Below, piece by piece: positions 1 to 8,887 of a DNA stretch of 64,000 bases. The DNA is taken from NCBI GenBank assembly GCA_963721345.1, contig CAVRIT010000001.1:1488001-1552000 (forward strand). The letters are read 5' to 3'. The position numbers and the translations under genes are program-made. Position 1 is the first letter of the stretch. Every line of letters begins with the position of its first letter. Below the pieces are notes generated by a model. That model saw nothing but the letters and a program-made list of their open reading frames with translations, did no database searches and had not been told where the DNA came from. The DNA comes from JACDAN01 sp963721345 (GTDB taxonomy: Bacteria; Actinomycetota; Thermoleophilia; Gaiellales; Gaiellaceae).

Positions 1-55
1 CTGCGAAGAGGAACGCCGACAGCGTCAGGTACCAGCTGACGTCCGGGCCCTTCAC
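1..55 (-). CDS. nuoK: NADH-quinone oxidoreductase subunit K, N-terminal fragment
   Basis: Only the first 18 codons lie in the window. They begin at a GTG (53-55) and read VKGPDVSWYLTLSAFLFA, matching the conserved first membrane helix of NuoK (YLxLSAxLFxIG). The GTG overlaps the TGA of nuoJ by four bases (GTGA), the same coupling seen along the rest of the operon. The product would be a small three-helix subunit of the membrane arm of complex I. The identification rests on this short stretch and on position after nuoJ. Confidence 0.8.
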   Translation of the reverse strand, partial: MKGPDVSWYLTLSAFLFA

Positions 56-576
56 CGGCTCCTCCCGCGCTCGCTGCCGAGGATCACGCCGCCCACCGCG
101 GCCACGAGCAGGACGATCGAGGTGATCTCGAAGGCCAGCAGGTGGTCTGTGAGGAAGATCTCGCCGAGCGTCGCCGGGCCGCCGAAGGCTTCGCCCACGC
201 TCGCCTCGCTGTCCAGCCGTCCGGCGGTGGTGAGGCCGACCGCGACGACGATGTTCACGAGGATGGCGCCGGCGGCGATGACCGCCGCGACGTCCTGCCA
301 GCCTGGGCCGCCTTCGAAGGGCGCGTCGGCCCGGCCGCCGACGTAGGCGATCACGAACAGGAACATCACCATCACCGCGCCCGCATAGACGAGCACCTGG
401 GCGGCGGCGACGAACTCGGCGGCCAGCAGCAGATACAGGACGGCGAGCGATGCGAGGTTCCCGATCAGCGCGAGCGCCGAGTAGAACGGGTTCCCGAAGC
501 TGATCACGGCGATGCCCGAGCCGAGGCACGCGATGCCGGCCACGAACCACACCGCCCAGACGAGGATGTCGCCCAC
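52..576 (-). CDS. nuoJ: NADH-quinone oxidoreductase subunit J
   Basis: A 174-residue hydrophobic protein with about five membrane helices, one of the antiporter-linked membrane subunits of complex I. The start is a GTG at 574-576 (VGDILVWAVWF), one base overlapping the nuoI stop (TAGTG); longer frames upstream are only the other reading of nuoI. The stretch VYAGAVMVMFLFVI is the family's conserved helix 3, the pi-bulge helix in known complex I structures. Position between nuoI and nuoK is the canonical order. Confidence 0.93.
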   Translation of the reverse strand: MGDILVWAVWFVAGIACLGSGIAVISFGNPFYSALALIGNLASLAVLYLLLAAEFVAAAQVLVYAGAVMVMFLFVIAYVGGRADAPFEGGPGWQDVAAVIAAGAILVNIVVAVGLTTAGRLDSEASVGEAFGGPATLGEIFLTDHLLAFEITSIVLLVAAVGGVILGSERGRSR

Positions 577-1073
577 TACGACCTGGCCTTGTAGGCCGGG
601 ATCGGGGTGTCGAACAGGTCGCGGTCGGCGACCGGCATGCGCTTCACCGGCTCGGCGAGCAGCATGTCCTTCGTGTAGATCATGTCGTCGCGCGAGTACT
701 CCGACAGCTCGTACTCGGCCTCGAGCGTGATCGCGTCGAACGGGCAGGCGATCTCGCAGTAGCCGCAGAAGATGCAGCGGCTCAGGTTGATCTCGTAGAT
801 CCGCGCGTAGCGCTCGCCCGGCGAGACGCGGTTCGCCGGCGTGTTCTCGGCCGCGACGACGCGGATGCAGTCGGCAGGACACGCGGCGGCGCACAGCGAG
901 CAGCCGATGCACTTCTCGAGTCCGTCCGCATGGAGCCAAAGGCGGTGGCGTCCACGGAACCTCGGGTAGACCGGCCGCTTCTCCTCCGGGTACTGCTGGG
1001 TGATCGGCTTCTTGAAGATCTGCTTCAGCGTGACGCCGAAGCCGGTGAACGAACTGAAGGGCTGAGGACTCAC
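576..1073 (-). CDS. nuoI: NADH-quinone oxidoreductase subunit I (2x[4Fe-4S])
   Basis: A 165-residue peripheral-arm subunit carrying the last two [4Fe-4S] clusters before the quinone site. Both CxxCxxCxxxCP motifs are visible: CIGCSLCAAACP (around residue 55) and CIFCGYCEIACP (around residue 100). The start is GTG at 1071-1073, overlapping the nuoH TGA by four bases. Length and motif spacing are normal for the family. Confidence 0.97.
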   Translation of the reverse strand: MSPQPFSSFTGFGVTLKQIFKKPITQQYPEEKRPVYPRFRGRHRLWLHADGLEKCIGCSLCAAACPADCIRVVAAENTPANRVSPGERYARIYEINLSRCIFCGYCEIACPFDAITLEAEYELSEYSRDDMIYTKDMLLAEPVKRMPVADRDLFDTPIPAYKARS

Positions 1074-2056
1074 AGCGCGACCACCAGCGCGGCGGTGACG
1101 ACGGCGTTGACCGTCGCCACGGGGAGCAGGACCTTCCAGCCGAATGCCATCAGCTGGTCGTACCGCAGGCGCGGCACGGTCGTCCGCAGCCAGATGAAGA
1201 TGAAGATGACGGCCAGCAGCTTGAGCACGAACCAGATCGGGCCGAGGGCGTCGACCGGGCCGAGCCAGCCGCCGAGAAAGAGGGTCACGCAGAGCGCCGA
1301 GAGCACGATCATGTTGATGTACTCGGCCATCGAGAAGAGGCCGAAGCGCATGCCGCTGTACTCGGTGAGGTAGCCCGCGACGAGCTCCGTCTCGGCTTCG
1401 GGCAGGTCGAACGGCGCGCGGTTCGTCTCCGCCACCCCGGCGACGAAGAAGACGAGCAGGCCGACGATCTGCGGCACGGCGTACCACCAGCCGACCTCCT
1501 GTTGGTGAACGATGTCCACGAGCGAGAGCGACCCGGCCATCAGCACGACGCCGAGCACGGACAGGGCGAGTGACACCTCGTAGGAGACGAGCTGCGCACA
1601 GGTGCGCATCGAACCGAGCAGCGAGTACTTGGAGTCGGACGCCCAGCCGCCGACGATGAAGCCGTAGATCCCGACGGAGCCCAGCGCGAAGAGCAGGATC
1701 AGGCCGATCGAGACGTTCGCGACCTGACCGCTGATGTAGTAGTCGTCGACGTGCCAGCCCTCGCCGAAGGGGATCACGGCGAAGGCGGCGAGCGCGGTCG
1801 CGGCGGACAGCGCCGGCGCGAAGATGTACAGCGAACCGATCGCGTCCGAGGGGTAGAACGACTCCTTGCGGATCAGCTTCACGAGGTCGGCGATCGGCTG
1901 GAGGATCCCGCGCGGCCCGGCGCGGTTCGGCCCGTAGCGCAGCTGCATCCTCCCGATCAGCTTCCGCTCGACGAGCGTCATGTACGCGAAGGTGAGGAGG
2001 AGCACGTTGATGATCACGAACGCCTTGATGGCGTCGATCCACCACGGCTCGTTCAC
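1070..2056 (-). CDS. nuoH: NADH-quinone oxidoreductase subunit H
   Basis: A 328-residue protein with about eight membrane helices that docks the peripheral arm and forms the quinone-entry chamber. The conserved cytoplasmic segments are present: ERKLIGRMQLRYGPNRAGP near residue 35 and the TNRAPFDLPEAETELVAGY loop near residue 210, whose acidic residues are implicated in coupling. It starts with GTG at 2054-2056, four bases overlapping the nuoG stop. Confidence 0.97.
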   Translation of the reverse strand: MNEPWWIDAIKAFVIINVLLLTFAYMTLVERKLIGRMQLRYGPNRAGPRGILQPIADLVKLIRKESFYPSDAIGSLYIFAPALSAATALAAFAVIPFGEGWHVDDYYISGQVANVSIGLILLFALGSVGIYGFIVGGWASDSKYSLLGSMRTCAQLVSYEVSLALSVLGVVLMAGSLSLVDIVHQQEVGWWYAVPQIVGLLVFFVAGVAETNRAPFDLPEAETELVAGYLTEYSGMRFGLFSMAEYINMIVLSALCVTLFLGGWLGPVDALGPIWFVLKLLAVIFIFIWLRTTVPRLRYDQLMAFGWKVLLPVATVNAVVTAALVVAL

Positions 2057-4188
2057 GCGCTCACCTCGACCCGGCTCTCCAGCCCCTCGGCGTGGTCGGC
2101 GGAGATCCGGGCGACGCCGGGCGGGACGTCATCGGCAAGCCGGGCGCGTAGCGTGGCGCTCGTCCCGTTGGAGCGGACCGTGACCTCCTGTCCGGTGCGG
2201 ATCCCGAGGCGCTCGCCGTCGGCACGAGCAAGCTCGACTTCGGGCTCGGGGCGCTGAAAGTGCAATTCGGGCACACGTTCCACGGCCGGGCCGGAGAACA
2301 GCGGCCGATAGGTGACGAGCCGCATTCCCCCCTCCATATGTCCCTGCGAGACAGGACTAGTGTCTGACACTCCGGCGTCCCCGGCGACAGGTTCCGAGGG
2401 GACGGGTTCCGGGAGGGGAGCCTGCTCGCCCACGGCGCCGTACGGCCGCCCGCCGTAGACGATCGCCGAGACCTCCTCGAACACCTTCGACGGGTGGGGC
2501 GAGAGCTCGACGTCGAAGCGCTCGGCCAGCCGGGAGAGGAACGCCAGCTCGTCCGGCGACGGGGGAATCACGGAGCGGCGCAGGCGCTGCAGCCTGCCCT
2601 CCAGGTTGACGTACGTCCCGTCGCGCTCGAGGTAGCTCGTCGCCGGCAGGACGAGGTCGGCGAGCGGGACGACCAGGCGGCGGAACATCGCAATCGCGAT
2701 CACGGACTCGGCCTGCTCGGCGAGCGCCTGCACGTGCGGGTCGGCGGCGGCCTCGTCGCCCGAGATGACGAGCAGCGAGATCGGCTCCGGGTTCGCCGCC
2801 TCCGCGTCGCCGGCGGCTGCCCACGCGTCCGCCACGCCGCGTCCGTTCGCCGTCTGCGGTAGATGGAACCCGGCGCAGCCGAGTGAGGACGCGAGCCGGG
2901 CCACCTCGACGCCGCCGTCGTCTCCGCCCGACCAGATGATTACGCCGCGCTCGGCGGAGCGGAGCCGCTCCTCGTCCGGCGAGTACAGGATCTCCGCACC
3001 GCTTCTGCGCGCAAGCCGCACCCAGAGGTCGACGATGGGCGCTCGCTCGCCGACGGGCTCGTCACCGAGAATCGCGACGACGTCTGCGTCCCCGATCGCC
3101 GAGAGCGGCGCCCGCACGGCGTCGAGCGCGTGGTCGACCGTCTCCGGCATCACGGCGCAGTCCGCACCGAGCCCCTGGCGCATCAGCTTGCCCAGCCCGT
3201 AGGCGACCTCGACCGTCTCCGACCCGGAGAGGGCGGTGACGATCCGCCCCTCGGCGCCGCGCAGCATCCGCTCCGCCTCGTCGAGCGCGTCGTCCCAGCC
3301 GAGCTCCTCGTAGCGCGGCGTCCCCCGGCGCAGCGGATCGGTCACGCGGTCCTGCGCGCCGAGATGCCCGTAGGCGAATCGCCCTTTGTCGCACAGCCAC
3401 CCGCGATCGACCTCGGGGTGGTTCCGCGACAGGATCCGGCGCACCTTCCCCTCGCGCGTGGTGGCGTGGATGTTGCAGCCGACCGGGCACATGCCGCAGA
3501 CGGACGGCACGTTCTGGATCTCCCACGGGCGCGCCTCGAAACGGTAGGTCGTCGAGGTGAGCGCGCCGACCGGGCAAAGCTCGATCACGTTGCCGCTGAA
3601 CCGGCCGCGGTACGGCTCGTCCTGGAACGTCGCGATCACCGACATCGCTCCGCGGTTCCGCGCGACGAGCTGGCCGTCCTCGGCGACCTCTTCGGAGAAG
3701 CGGGTGCAGCGGTAGCAGAGGATGCAGCGCTCGCGGTCGAGCGCGATCAGCGGGCTGATCGGGATCGGCTTGTCCACCGTGCGCTTCGCGAAGTTCATCC
3801 GGGTCGCGCCTGGGCCCCAGCGGAAGGTCAGGTCCTGCAGCGGGCACTCGCCGCCCTTGTCGCAGATCGGACAGTCGAGCGGGTGGTTGACGAGGATGAA
3901 CTCGAGCGTCGCGTCCTGCCCGTCGGCCGCCTTCTCCGAGGACTGCGCCGTCTTGACCGCGAGCCCGTCGGTCGCCGTCAGCGTGCAGCCGGCCTGGAGC
4001 TTCGGCATCCCCTCGACTTCGACGAGGCACATGCGGCACGCTCCGACCGGGGGCCCGAGGCGAGGCTCGTAACAGAAGACGGGGATCTCGATGCCCCCCG
4101 CCGCCGCCGTCTCGACAAGCCCGGTTCCCTTCGGGACCTGCACCTCGACGCCGTCAACGGTCACCGTGACCAACTCGATGGAGCTCAT
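2053..4188 (-). CDS. nuoG: NADH-quinone oxidoreductase subunit G
   Basis: A 711-residue iron-sulfur subunit of the peripheral arm. An N-terminal [2Fe-2S] ferredoxin domain (cysteines in CYEPRLGPPVGACRMC) is followed by the HxxxCxxCxxGGxCxLQ region (CPICDKGGECPLQD), a 2x[4Fe-4S] region (CILCYRC), then SVCGMCPVGCN, which opens a molybdopterin-oxidoreductase-like domain without catalytic role. The start is ATG at 4186-4188 (MSSIELVTV), overlapping the nuoF TGA. A repeat-like palindromic element is read in frame at about codons 606-617 in the linker before the C-terminal domain, giving residues GVSDTSPVSQGH. Confidence 0.96.
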   Translation of the reverse strand: MSSIELVTVTVDGVEVQVPKGTGLVETAAAGGIEIPVFCYEPRLGPPVGACRMCLVEVEGMPKLQAGCTLTATDGLAVKTAQSSEKAADGQDATLEFILVNHPLDCPICDKGGECPLQDLTFRWGPGATRMNFAKRTVDKPIPISPLIALDRERCILCYRCTRFSEEVAEDGQLVARNRGAMSVIATFQDEPYRGRFSGNVIELCPVGALTSTTYRFEARPWEIQNVPSVCGMCPVGCNIHATTREGKVRRILSRNHPEVDRGWLCDKGRFAYGHLGAQDRVTDPLRRGTPRYEELGWDDALDEAERMLRGAEGRIVTALSGSETVEVAYGLGKLMRQGLGADCAVMPETVDHALDAVRAPLSAIGDADVVAILGDEPVGERAPIVDLWVRLARRSGAEILYSPDEERLRSAERGVIIWSGGDDGGVEVARLASSLGCAGFHLPQTANGRGVADAWAAAGDAEAANPEPISLLVISGDEAAADPHVQALAEQAESVIAIAMFRRLVVPLADLVLPATSYLERDGTYVNLEGRLQRLRRSVIPPSPDELAFLSRLAERFDVELSPHPSKVFEEVSAIVYGGRPYGAVGEQAPLPEPVPSEPVAGDAGVSDTSPVSQGHMEGGMRLVTYRPLFSGPAVERVPELHFQRPEPEVELARADGERLGIRTGQEVTVRSNGTSATLRARLADDVPPGVARISADHAEGLESRVEVSA
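2339..2371 (-). repeat. REP-like double palindrome inside nuoG (copy 1)
   Basis: On the minus strand this holds AGTGTC-A-GACACT followed by the weaker hairpin TGTCTC-GCA-GGGACA. The same pair of hairpins in the same order and orientation relative to transcription occurs upstream of fumC (10656-10691). It is translated in frame in the linker preceding the last domain of NuoG. Confidence 0.6.
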
Positions 4189-5507
4189 GCCGGCACCTCG
4201 GCCATCGCGGTGTGCGTGTGCTGGTCGCTCGGCGCCGGGACGCCCTCGATCGACGACTCTCCGCCGTACGGGCAGCGGCCCTCGTCGATGTGCCGCTGGA
4301 ACTCCTCGCGGAACTTCGAGACGTAGCTCCCGACGCAGTAGACGGCGAAGTCGCCGAGCGCGCAGAGCGACTTGCCGAGAATCCGGTCGCAGACGTTGAC
4401 GACGAGATCGAGATCCGCCTGCGTTCCGTCGCCCGACTCGATCCGCTCCAGCAGCTGGACGAGCCAGCGAGTCCCCTCGCGGCACGGCGTGCACTTGCCG
4501 CACGACTCGTGCATGTAGAACTTCTCCGCCCGCAGCGCGAGCTGCACCATGCAGGCCCGGTCGTCGACCACGATCACGGCGGCCGAGCCCAGGAACGAGC
4601 CCGCGGCCTGGACGGAGTCGAAGTCGAGCGGTACGTCGAGCTGGTCGGGCGTGAACACGGGCACCGACGAGCCGCCGGGGATGATCGCCTTGAGCCCGCG
4701 CCCCTCGGCCACGCCGTGTCCGTGGTCGAAGATCAGCTCGCGGATCGTCGTGCCGAGCGGCAGCTCGTAGTTGCCGGGCCGGTTGACGTTTCCCGACAGC
4801 GAGTAGACGACCGTCCCGGGCGCCGACTCCACGCCGAGCTGCCTGTAGCGCTCGACCCCGAGGTCGAAGATCGCGGGCACGCTGGCGAGCGTCTGGACGT
4901 TGTTGATCAGCGTCGGCTGCATGTAGAGGCCCGCGACGGGCGGGAACGGCGGCCGAGGGCGAGGTTGGCCCCGGTTGCCCTCGAGCGATTCGAGCAGCGC
5001 CGATTCCTCACCGCAGATGTACGCGCCCGCACCGCGGTGGACGACCACCGAGACGTCGCCGAAGACGCCCGAGGCGCGCGCTTCCTCGACGGCGGCCTCG
5101 AGCACGAGGTACTCCGCGAGGTACTCCCCGCGGATGTAGATGAAGACGGCGTCAGCGTCGAGTGCGTGCGCCGCGATCAGGCAGCCCTCGAGGAGACGGT
5201 GAGGGACGCGGAGCATGATCTCGCGGTCTTTGAACGCGCCGGGCTCGGACTCGTCGGCGTTGACGACGACATAGGCCGGACCGCTCCGTTTCTCCGGAGG
5301 CGGAACGAGGCTCAGCTTCCGGCCCATCGGGAAGCCCGCACCGCCGCGCCCGCGCAGCGCGGCGTCGTTGATCTGCTCGACGACGGTCTCGCGGGTCATC
5401 CCGCGGGCCTTCTCGACCGACGAGTAGCCGCCGACCGCACGGTACTCGTCGAGCCGCGTGAGGTCGCGCTCGTCGGCGCCCTGGAGAACGGTCAGCTCAG
5501 CTGCCAC
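4185..5507 (-). CDS. nuoF: NADH-quinone oxidoreductase subunit F (NADH/FMN)
   Basis: A 440-residue NADH-binding subunit. RGRGGAGFPMGRK (near residue 52) is the glycine-rich NADH site, the segment GAGAYICGEESALLESLEG (near residue 160) is the FMN region, and ESCGKCTPCREGT (near residue 335) ligates the N3 [4Fe-4S] cluster. The chosen start is GTG at 5505-5507 (VAAELTVLQ), overlapping nuoE by 11 bases. Confidence 0.97.
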   Translation of the reverse strand: MAAELTVLQGADERDLTRLDEYRAVGGYSSVEKARGMTRETVVEQINDAALRGRGGAGFPMGRKLSLVPPPEKRSGPAYVVVNADESEPGAFKDREIMLRVPHRLLEGCLIAAHALDADAVFIYIRGEYLAEYLVLEAAVEEARASGVFGDVSVVVHRGAGAYICGEESALLESLEGNRGQPRPRPPFPPVAGLYMQPTLINNVQTLASVPAIFDLGVERYRQLGVESAPGTVVYSLSGNVNRPGNYELPLGTTIRELIFDHGHGVAEGRGLKAIIPGGSSVPVFTPDQLDVPLDFDSVQAAGSFLGSAAVIVVDDRACMVQLALRAEKFYMHESCGKCTPCREGTRWLVQLLERIESGDGTQADLDLVVNVCDRILGKSLCALGDFAVYCVGSYVSKFREEFQRHIDEGRCPYGGESSIEGVPAPSDQHTHTAMAEVPA

Positions 5508-5964
5508 GGAGCTCCTGGACGAGTGCCGGAACGTCCTCGGGCTTCGTCGGCTCGCGATAACGGCTGTCGATGACGACGACCGGTGCGTAGCCGCAACCGC
5601 CGGCGCACTCGACCAGCCTGAAGGTCACTTCGCCGTCGTCAGACGTCTCGCCCGGCGGAATGCCGAGCTCGGCCTCGAACGCGTCGACGACCTCCTTCGC
5701 GCCGACGAGCGCGCAGGACAGGTTCGTGCACACCTCGACGATGTGGCGGCCGACCGGCTCGAGGTTGTACATGTCGTAGAAGGACGCGACCGCCTCCACC
5801 TGGGCCGCCGGCAACTCCATCGCGTCCGCGACCTCCCGTAGCGCCTGGGGCGGAAGCCAGCCGCCGTACCGCTCCTGCGCCAAGCGCAGCGCGCCCATGA
5901 TCGCCGAGCGGTCTTGCGGGTAGCGCTGACGGAGGCGACGCACCTCCGCGACGAAATCGCTCAC
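5497..5964 (-). CDS. nuoE: NADH-quinone oxidoreductase subunit E
   Basis: A 155-residue thioredoxin-fold subunit with a [2Fe-2S] cluster. The four ligands appear as CTNLSC and CAGGCGYAP at family spacing, and the N-terminal helical bundle (AQERYGGWLPPQALREVA) is typical. The start is GTG at 5962-5964, giving a four-base overlap with the nuoD stop. Confidence 0.97.
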   Translation of the reverse strand: MSDFVAEVRRLRQRYPQDRSAIMGALRLAQERYGGWLPPQALREVADAMELPAAQVEAVASFYDMYNLEPVGRHIVEVCTNLSCALVGAKEVVDAFEAELGIPPGETSDDGEVTFRLVECAGGCGYAPVVVIDSRYREPTKPEDVPALVQELRGS

Positions 5965-7229
5965 CGGTCCACCTCGCCCATGACGGTGTCGAGTGAGCCG
6001 ACGATCGCGATCAGGTCGGCGACCAGCGCATCCTGCATGCAGGTGGCCGTGGCCTCGAGAGCGACGAACGACGGCGCGCGGAACTTCACGCGCCACGGCC
6101 GCGCCCCACCGTCGGAGACGGCGTAGCAGCCGAGCTCTCCCCGCGGCGACTCGATCGGCACGTACACCTCGCCCTCCGGAACCCGGAAGCCCTCGGTGAC
6201 GATCTTGAAGTGGTGGATCAGCGACTCCATCGAGGTGTGGAGCTCGTGGCGCGGCGGCAGCACGACCTTGCGGTCGTCGGCGATCCACGGCTCGCCCTCC
6301 ATGCTCTCGAGCCGGTCGAGGCACTGGTCAACGATCCGGACCGACTGCCGCATCTCGTCCATGTGGACGCGGTAACGGTCGTACACGTCGCCGTTCTCGT
6401 AGACGGGCACGTCGAACTCGATGTCGCCGTATGCGAGGTACGGCTCGTTCTTCCGCAGATCCCAGTCGACCCCCGACGCGCGCAGCACCGGCCCCGACTG
6501 CCCGAGCGCGATCGCGTCGTCGGCGGAGAGGAGGCCGATGCCGACGGTCCGCTCGAGCCAGATCTCGTTTCGGGTGAGCAGCCCCTCGTAGTCGTCGATC
6601 GCCTTCGGCATCCACTCGACGAAGCGGCGGGCCTCGGGATAGAACCCGCGGGGGATGTCCTCGGCGAGCCCGCCGACCTGGAAGTAGCGCGTGTGCATCC
6701 GCGTCCCGGCGACGAGCTCGTGCAGGTCGAGGATGAGGTCGCGCTCGCGGAACGCGTACCAGAAGACCGAGATCGCACCGAGCTCGAGCGCCCCGGTCCC
6801 GAGCCAGACGAGGTGCGAGTGGATCCGGTTCAGCTCGCAGAGCAGCGTCCGCATCCAGCGCGCTTTCTCGGGAGTCTCGAGGGCGAGCAGCTTCTCGACG
6901 GCGAGGACGAAGACGAGCTCGTTGTTCTGGAAGGACAGGTAGTCGATGCGCGGTGCGTAGGTGATCCCCTTCCACCACGACTTGTGCTCCATGTTCTTCT
7001 CGAAGCCGGTGTGCAGGTAGCCGATCACCGCCCGCAGGCCGACGACGTCCTCGCCGTTCAGGTCGACGACGAGCCGGAGGACGCCGTGGGTCGACGGATG
7101 GTTCGGCCCGAAGTTGACCTGGAGGAGGTTCTCGCTCTGCCGCAGCCCTTCCGGGATCTGCAGGATCGTGGGGATCGGCGAGGGGATATGCGTCCCCTCG
7201 TAGATCTTCGGCCGCTCGACGATTGCCAC
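5961..7229 (-). CDS. nuoD: NADH-quinone oxidoreductase subunit D
   Basis: A 422-residue subunit related to the large subunit of NiFe hydrogenases that forms the quinone pocket with NuoB. FGPNHPSTHGVLRL near residue 40 carries the conserved quinone-site histidine, and GYLHTGFEKNMEHK follows as expected. It is separate from NuoC here, not fused as in enterobacteria. The GTG start at 7227-7229 lies six bases after the nuoC stop. Confidence 0.97.
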   Translation of the reverse strand: MAIVERPKIYEGTHIPSPIPTILQIPEGLRQSENLLQVNFGPNHPSTHGVLRLVVDLNGEDVVGLRAVIGYLHTGFEKNMEHKSWWKGITYAPRIDYLSFQNNELVFVLAVEKLLALETPEKARWMRTLLCELNRIHSHLVWLGTGALELGAISVFWYAFRERDLILDLHELVAGTRMHTRYFQVGGLAEDIPRGFYPEARRFVEWMPKAIDDYEGLLTRNEIWLERTVGIGLLSADDAIALGQSGPVLRASGVDWDLRKNEPYLAYGDIEFDVPVYENGDVYDRYRVHMDEMRQSVRIVDQCLDRLESMEGEPWIADDRKVVLPPRHELHTSMESLIHHFKIVTEGFRVPEGEVYVPIESPRGELGCYAVSDGGARPWRVKFRAPSFVALEATATCMQDALVADLIAIVGSLDTVMGEVDR

Positions 7230-7235
7230 GGCCTC

Positions 7236-7802
7236 TTACTCCTCGTCCGAGAAGCGGACGGGCTCGCCGCCGAGCGGGTAGTCCTTGCGCAGCGGGTGCC
7301 CCTCCCAGTCGTCTTCCATGATGATCCTGGTCAGGTTGGGGTGGCCCTCGAAGCGGATCCCCATCAGGTCGAACGCCTCCCGCTCGTGCCAGTCCGCCGT
7401 CGGCCAGATCGGCACCACGCTCTGGACGCTCTCACCGTCGTCTAGCCAGACCTGGACGCGCACCCTCGGGGCTCCGTCGCGCAGCGCCAGCAGGTGGTAG
7501 TTCACGGCGAAGCGCTTGGCTTTCGGCTTCGGCACCCGCGCGTGGCCCTGCGAGGCGACGGAGACGCCGAGCGTGGCCGGCTGGTTGACGTCGCGCCCGG
7601 CGGAGGTGCCGTAGTAGCCGGCGACGCCTCGCGCACCCCAGCCGAGGTAGTCGGTCGGCGTGATGTCCGAGAGGAAGCGGAAGCCTTCGACGTCGCGGAG
7701 GTGGAGGCACGCCTCGGTCAGGCGGGCAGGGTCGACGACGAGCGTCGTCTCGCCGTGCTCCTCCCTCGTCTCGACGAGGCCGGGGGTTCCTTCGTACGTC
7801 AG
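7236..7802 (-). CDS. nuoC: NADH-quinone oxidoreductase subunit C (likely CTG start)
   Basis: About 188 residues; the C-terminal signature EREAFDLMGIRFEGHPNLTRI followed by the DWEGHPLRKDYPLGGEP motif is the complex I 30-kDa subunit hallmark (split here only for description). No ATG, GTG or TTG occurs in frame near the 5' end. A CTG at 7800-7802 overlaps the nuoB TGA as CTGA, mirroring the ATGA/GTGA couplings at neighbouring junctions, so CTG is the likely start. The start is inference; the gene identity is secure. Confidence 0.93.
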   Translation of the reverse strand: MTYEGTPGLVETREEHGETTLVVDPARLTEACLHLRDVEGFRFLSDITPTDYLGWGARGVAGYYGTSAGRDVNQPATLGVSVASQGHARVPKPKAKRFAVNYHLLALRDGAPRVRVQVWLDDGESVQSVVPIWPTADWHEREAFDLMGIRFEGHPNLTRIIMEDDWEGHPLRKDYPLGGEPVRFSDEE

Positions 7803-8374
7803 GACGCCACCCCGCGGATCTCGTAGGCGGGCGGCACCCCCGCGTGGATCTTCTCCTGCAGGCGGACGATCCCCTCGATCACGGCCTCGGGCCGCGGGGG
7901 ACAGCCGGGCACGTGGATGTCGACGGGGACGATCTTGTCGACGCCCTGCAGCACGGCGTAGTTGTTGAACATCCCGCCGGAGCTCGCGCAGGCGCCCATC
8001 GCCATCACCCACTTCGGCTCGAGCATCTGGTCGTAGATCTGCCGCAGCGGGGCGGACATCTTGTGCGCGACCCGCCCGGAGACGATCAGCAGGTCCGACT
8101 GGCGCGGCGTGGAGCGAAAGACCTCGGCGCCGAAGCGTGCGCTGTCGTAGCGCGAGGTGACGATCGACATCATCTCGATCGCGCAGCACGCAAGGCCGAA
8201 GGTCGCCGGCCAGATCGAGTAGCCCTGCGCCCACGCCACCGCCTTCTCGACCGTCGTGAGCATGAGCTTCTCCTCGAGGTCGCCGAGCTCGGACTCGAAG
8301 ACCCCCGGGCCCTTGTCGGGCCAGAGGACGCGCTCGGAGCGGAGGCCGTAGTCCTTCAGGCGCTTTTGCGCCAA
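7799..8374 (-). CDS. nuoB: NADH-quinone oxidoreductase subunit B
   Basis: A roughly 191-residue subunit holding cluster N2, the final electron donor to quinone. The tandem cysteines (FGLACCAIEMM), GACASSGGMFNN and HVPGCPPRPEA supply the ligands. I chose the TTG at 8372-8374 because a GGGGG stretch precedes it at suitable distance; a CTG forming CTGA with the nuoA stop is an alternative. The start therefore overlaps nuoA by 19 bases. Confidence 0.94.
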   Translation of the reverse strand: MAQKRLKDYGLRSERVLWPDKGPGVFESELGDLEEKLMLTTVEKAVAWAQGYSIWPATFGLACCAIEMMSIVTSRYDSARFGAEVFRSTPRQSDLLIVSGRVAHKMSAPLRQIYDQMLEPKWVMAMGACASSGGMFNNYAVLQGVDKIVPVDIHVPGCPPRPEAVIEGIVRLQEKIHAGVPPAYEIRGVAS

Positions 8375-8727
8375 TCGAGCGCCCCCTTTCGCCAGATGTA
8401 GACGTACGCCAGCGCGAGGATCCCGATGAAGAACAAGAGCTCCCAGAACCCGTACCACCCGAGGTCCTCGAGCACGACGGCAAGCGGGTAGAGGAAGACG
8501 ATCTCGATGTCGAAGACGATGAAGAGCAGCGCCGTCAGGTAGAAGCTGATCGTGAACCGCTCGATGTGCGGCGCTCCCTGAGAGACGCCTGACTCGAACG
8601 GCAGCGACCTCGTCCGGTTGCGCGCGCTCGGCTTCGTCGCGAAGGCGAAGGACATGGCGATCATCGAGAGTGGGATCGCGACCGCGAACGCGCCGTAGAT
8701 CAGAAACGGCAGCCAGTTATCGAGCAT
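8356..8727 (-). CDS. nuoA: NADH-quinone oxidoreductase subunit A
   Basis: A 123-residue, three-helix membrane subunit and first gene of the operon. The conserved loop appears as FESGVSQGAPHIERFTISFY near residue 43, where many homologues have a cysteine (ESG.xP..), followed by the acidic helix LLFIVFDIEIVFLYPLAV. It starts with ATG at 8725-8727, after an intergenic region that holds a plausible promoter. Confidence 0.96.
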   Translation of the reverse strand: MLDNWLPFLIYGAFAVAIPLSMIAMSFAFATKPSARNRTRSLPFESGVSQGAPHIERFTISFYLTALLFIVFDIEIVFLYPLAVVLEDLGWYGFWELLFFIGILALAYVYIWRKGALDWRKSA

Positions 8728-8763
8728 TGCTGCGTGCCCCCGCGGGCGTCACCGTGGCGGAAC

Positions 8764-8792
8764 ACTACACCCTTCACGGCTGCCACGAACAA
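8764..8792 (-). promoter_or_regulatory. Putative sigma70-type promoter of the nuo operon
   Basis: On the minus strand TTGTTC (8787-8792), a 17-base spacer and TGTAGT (8764-8769) lie about 40 bases before the nuoA ATG. Sequence match only; no transcription data. Confidence 0.45.
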
Positions 8793-8887
8793 CCCCCGAA
8801 ACGGCTCAACAAAGCGTGAACCAGTTGTTACAAAGTCCCCCCTCCGACGGCCCCCGCGCGGGGGAGGGCGAGCGCCGGACCCGCTGC

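Noticed and set aside
8822..8834. TTGTTACAA near the nuo promoter as a Rex (NADH-sensing) site
   Set aside because: Rex sites read TTGTGAAN4TTCACAA; this match is too short and lacks the spacer.
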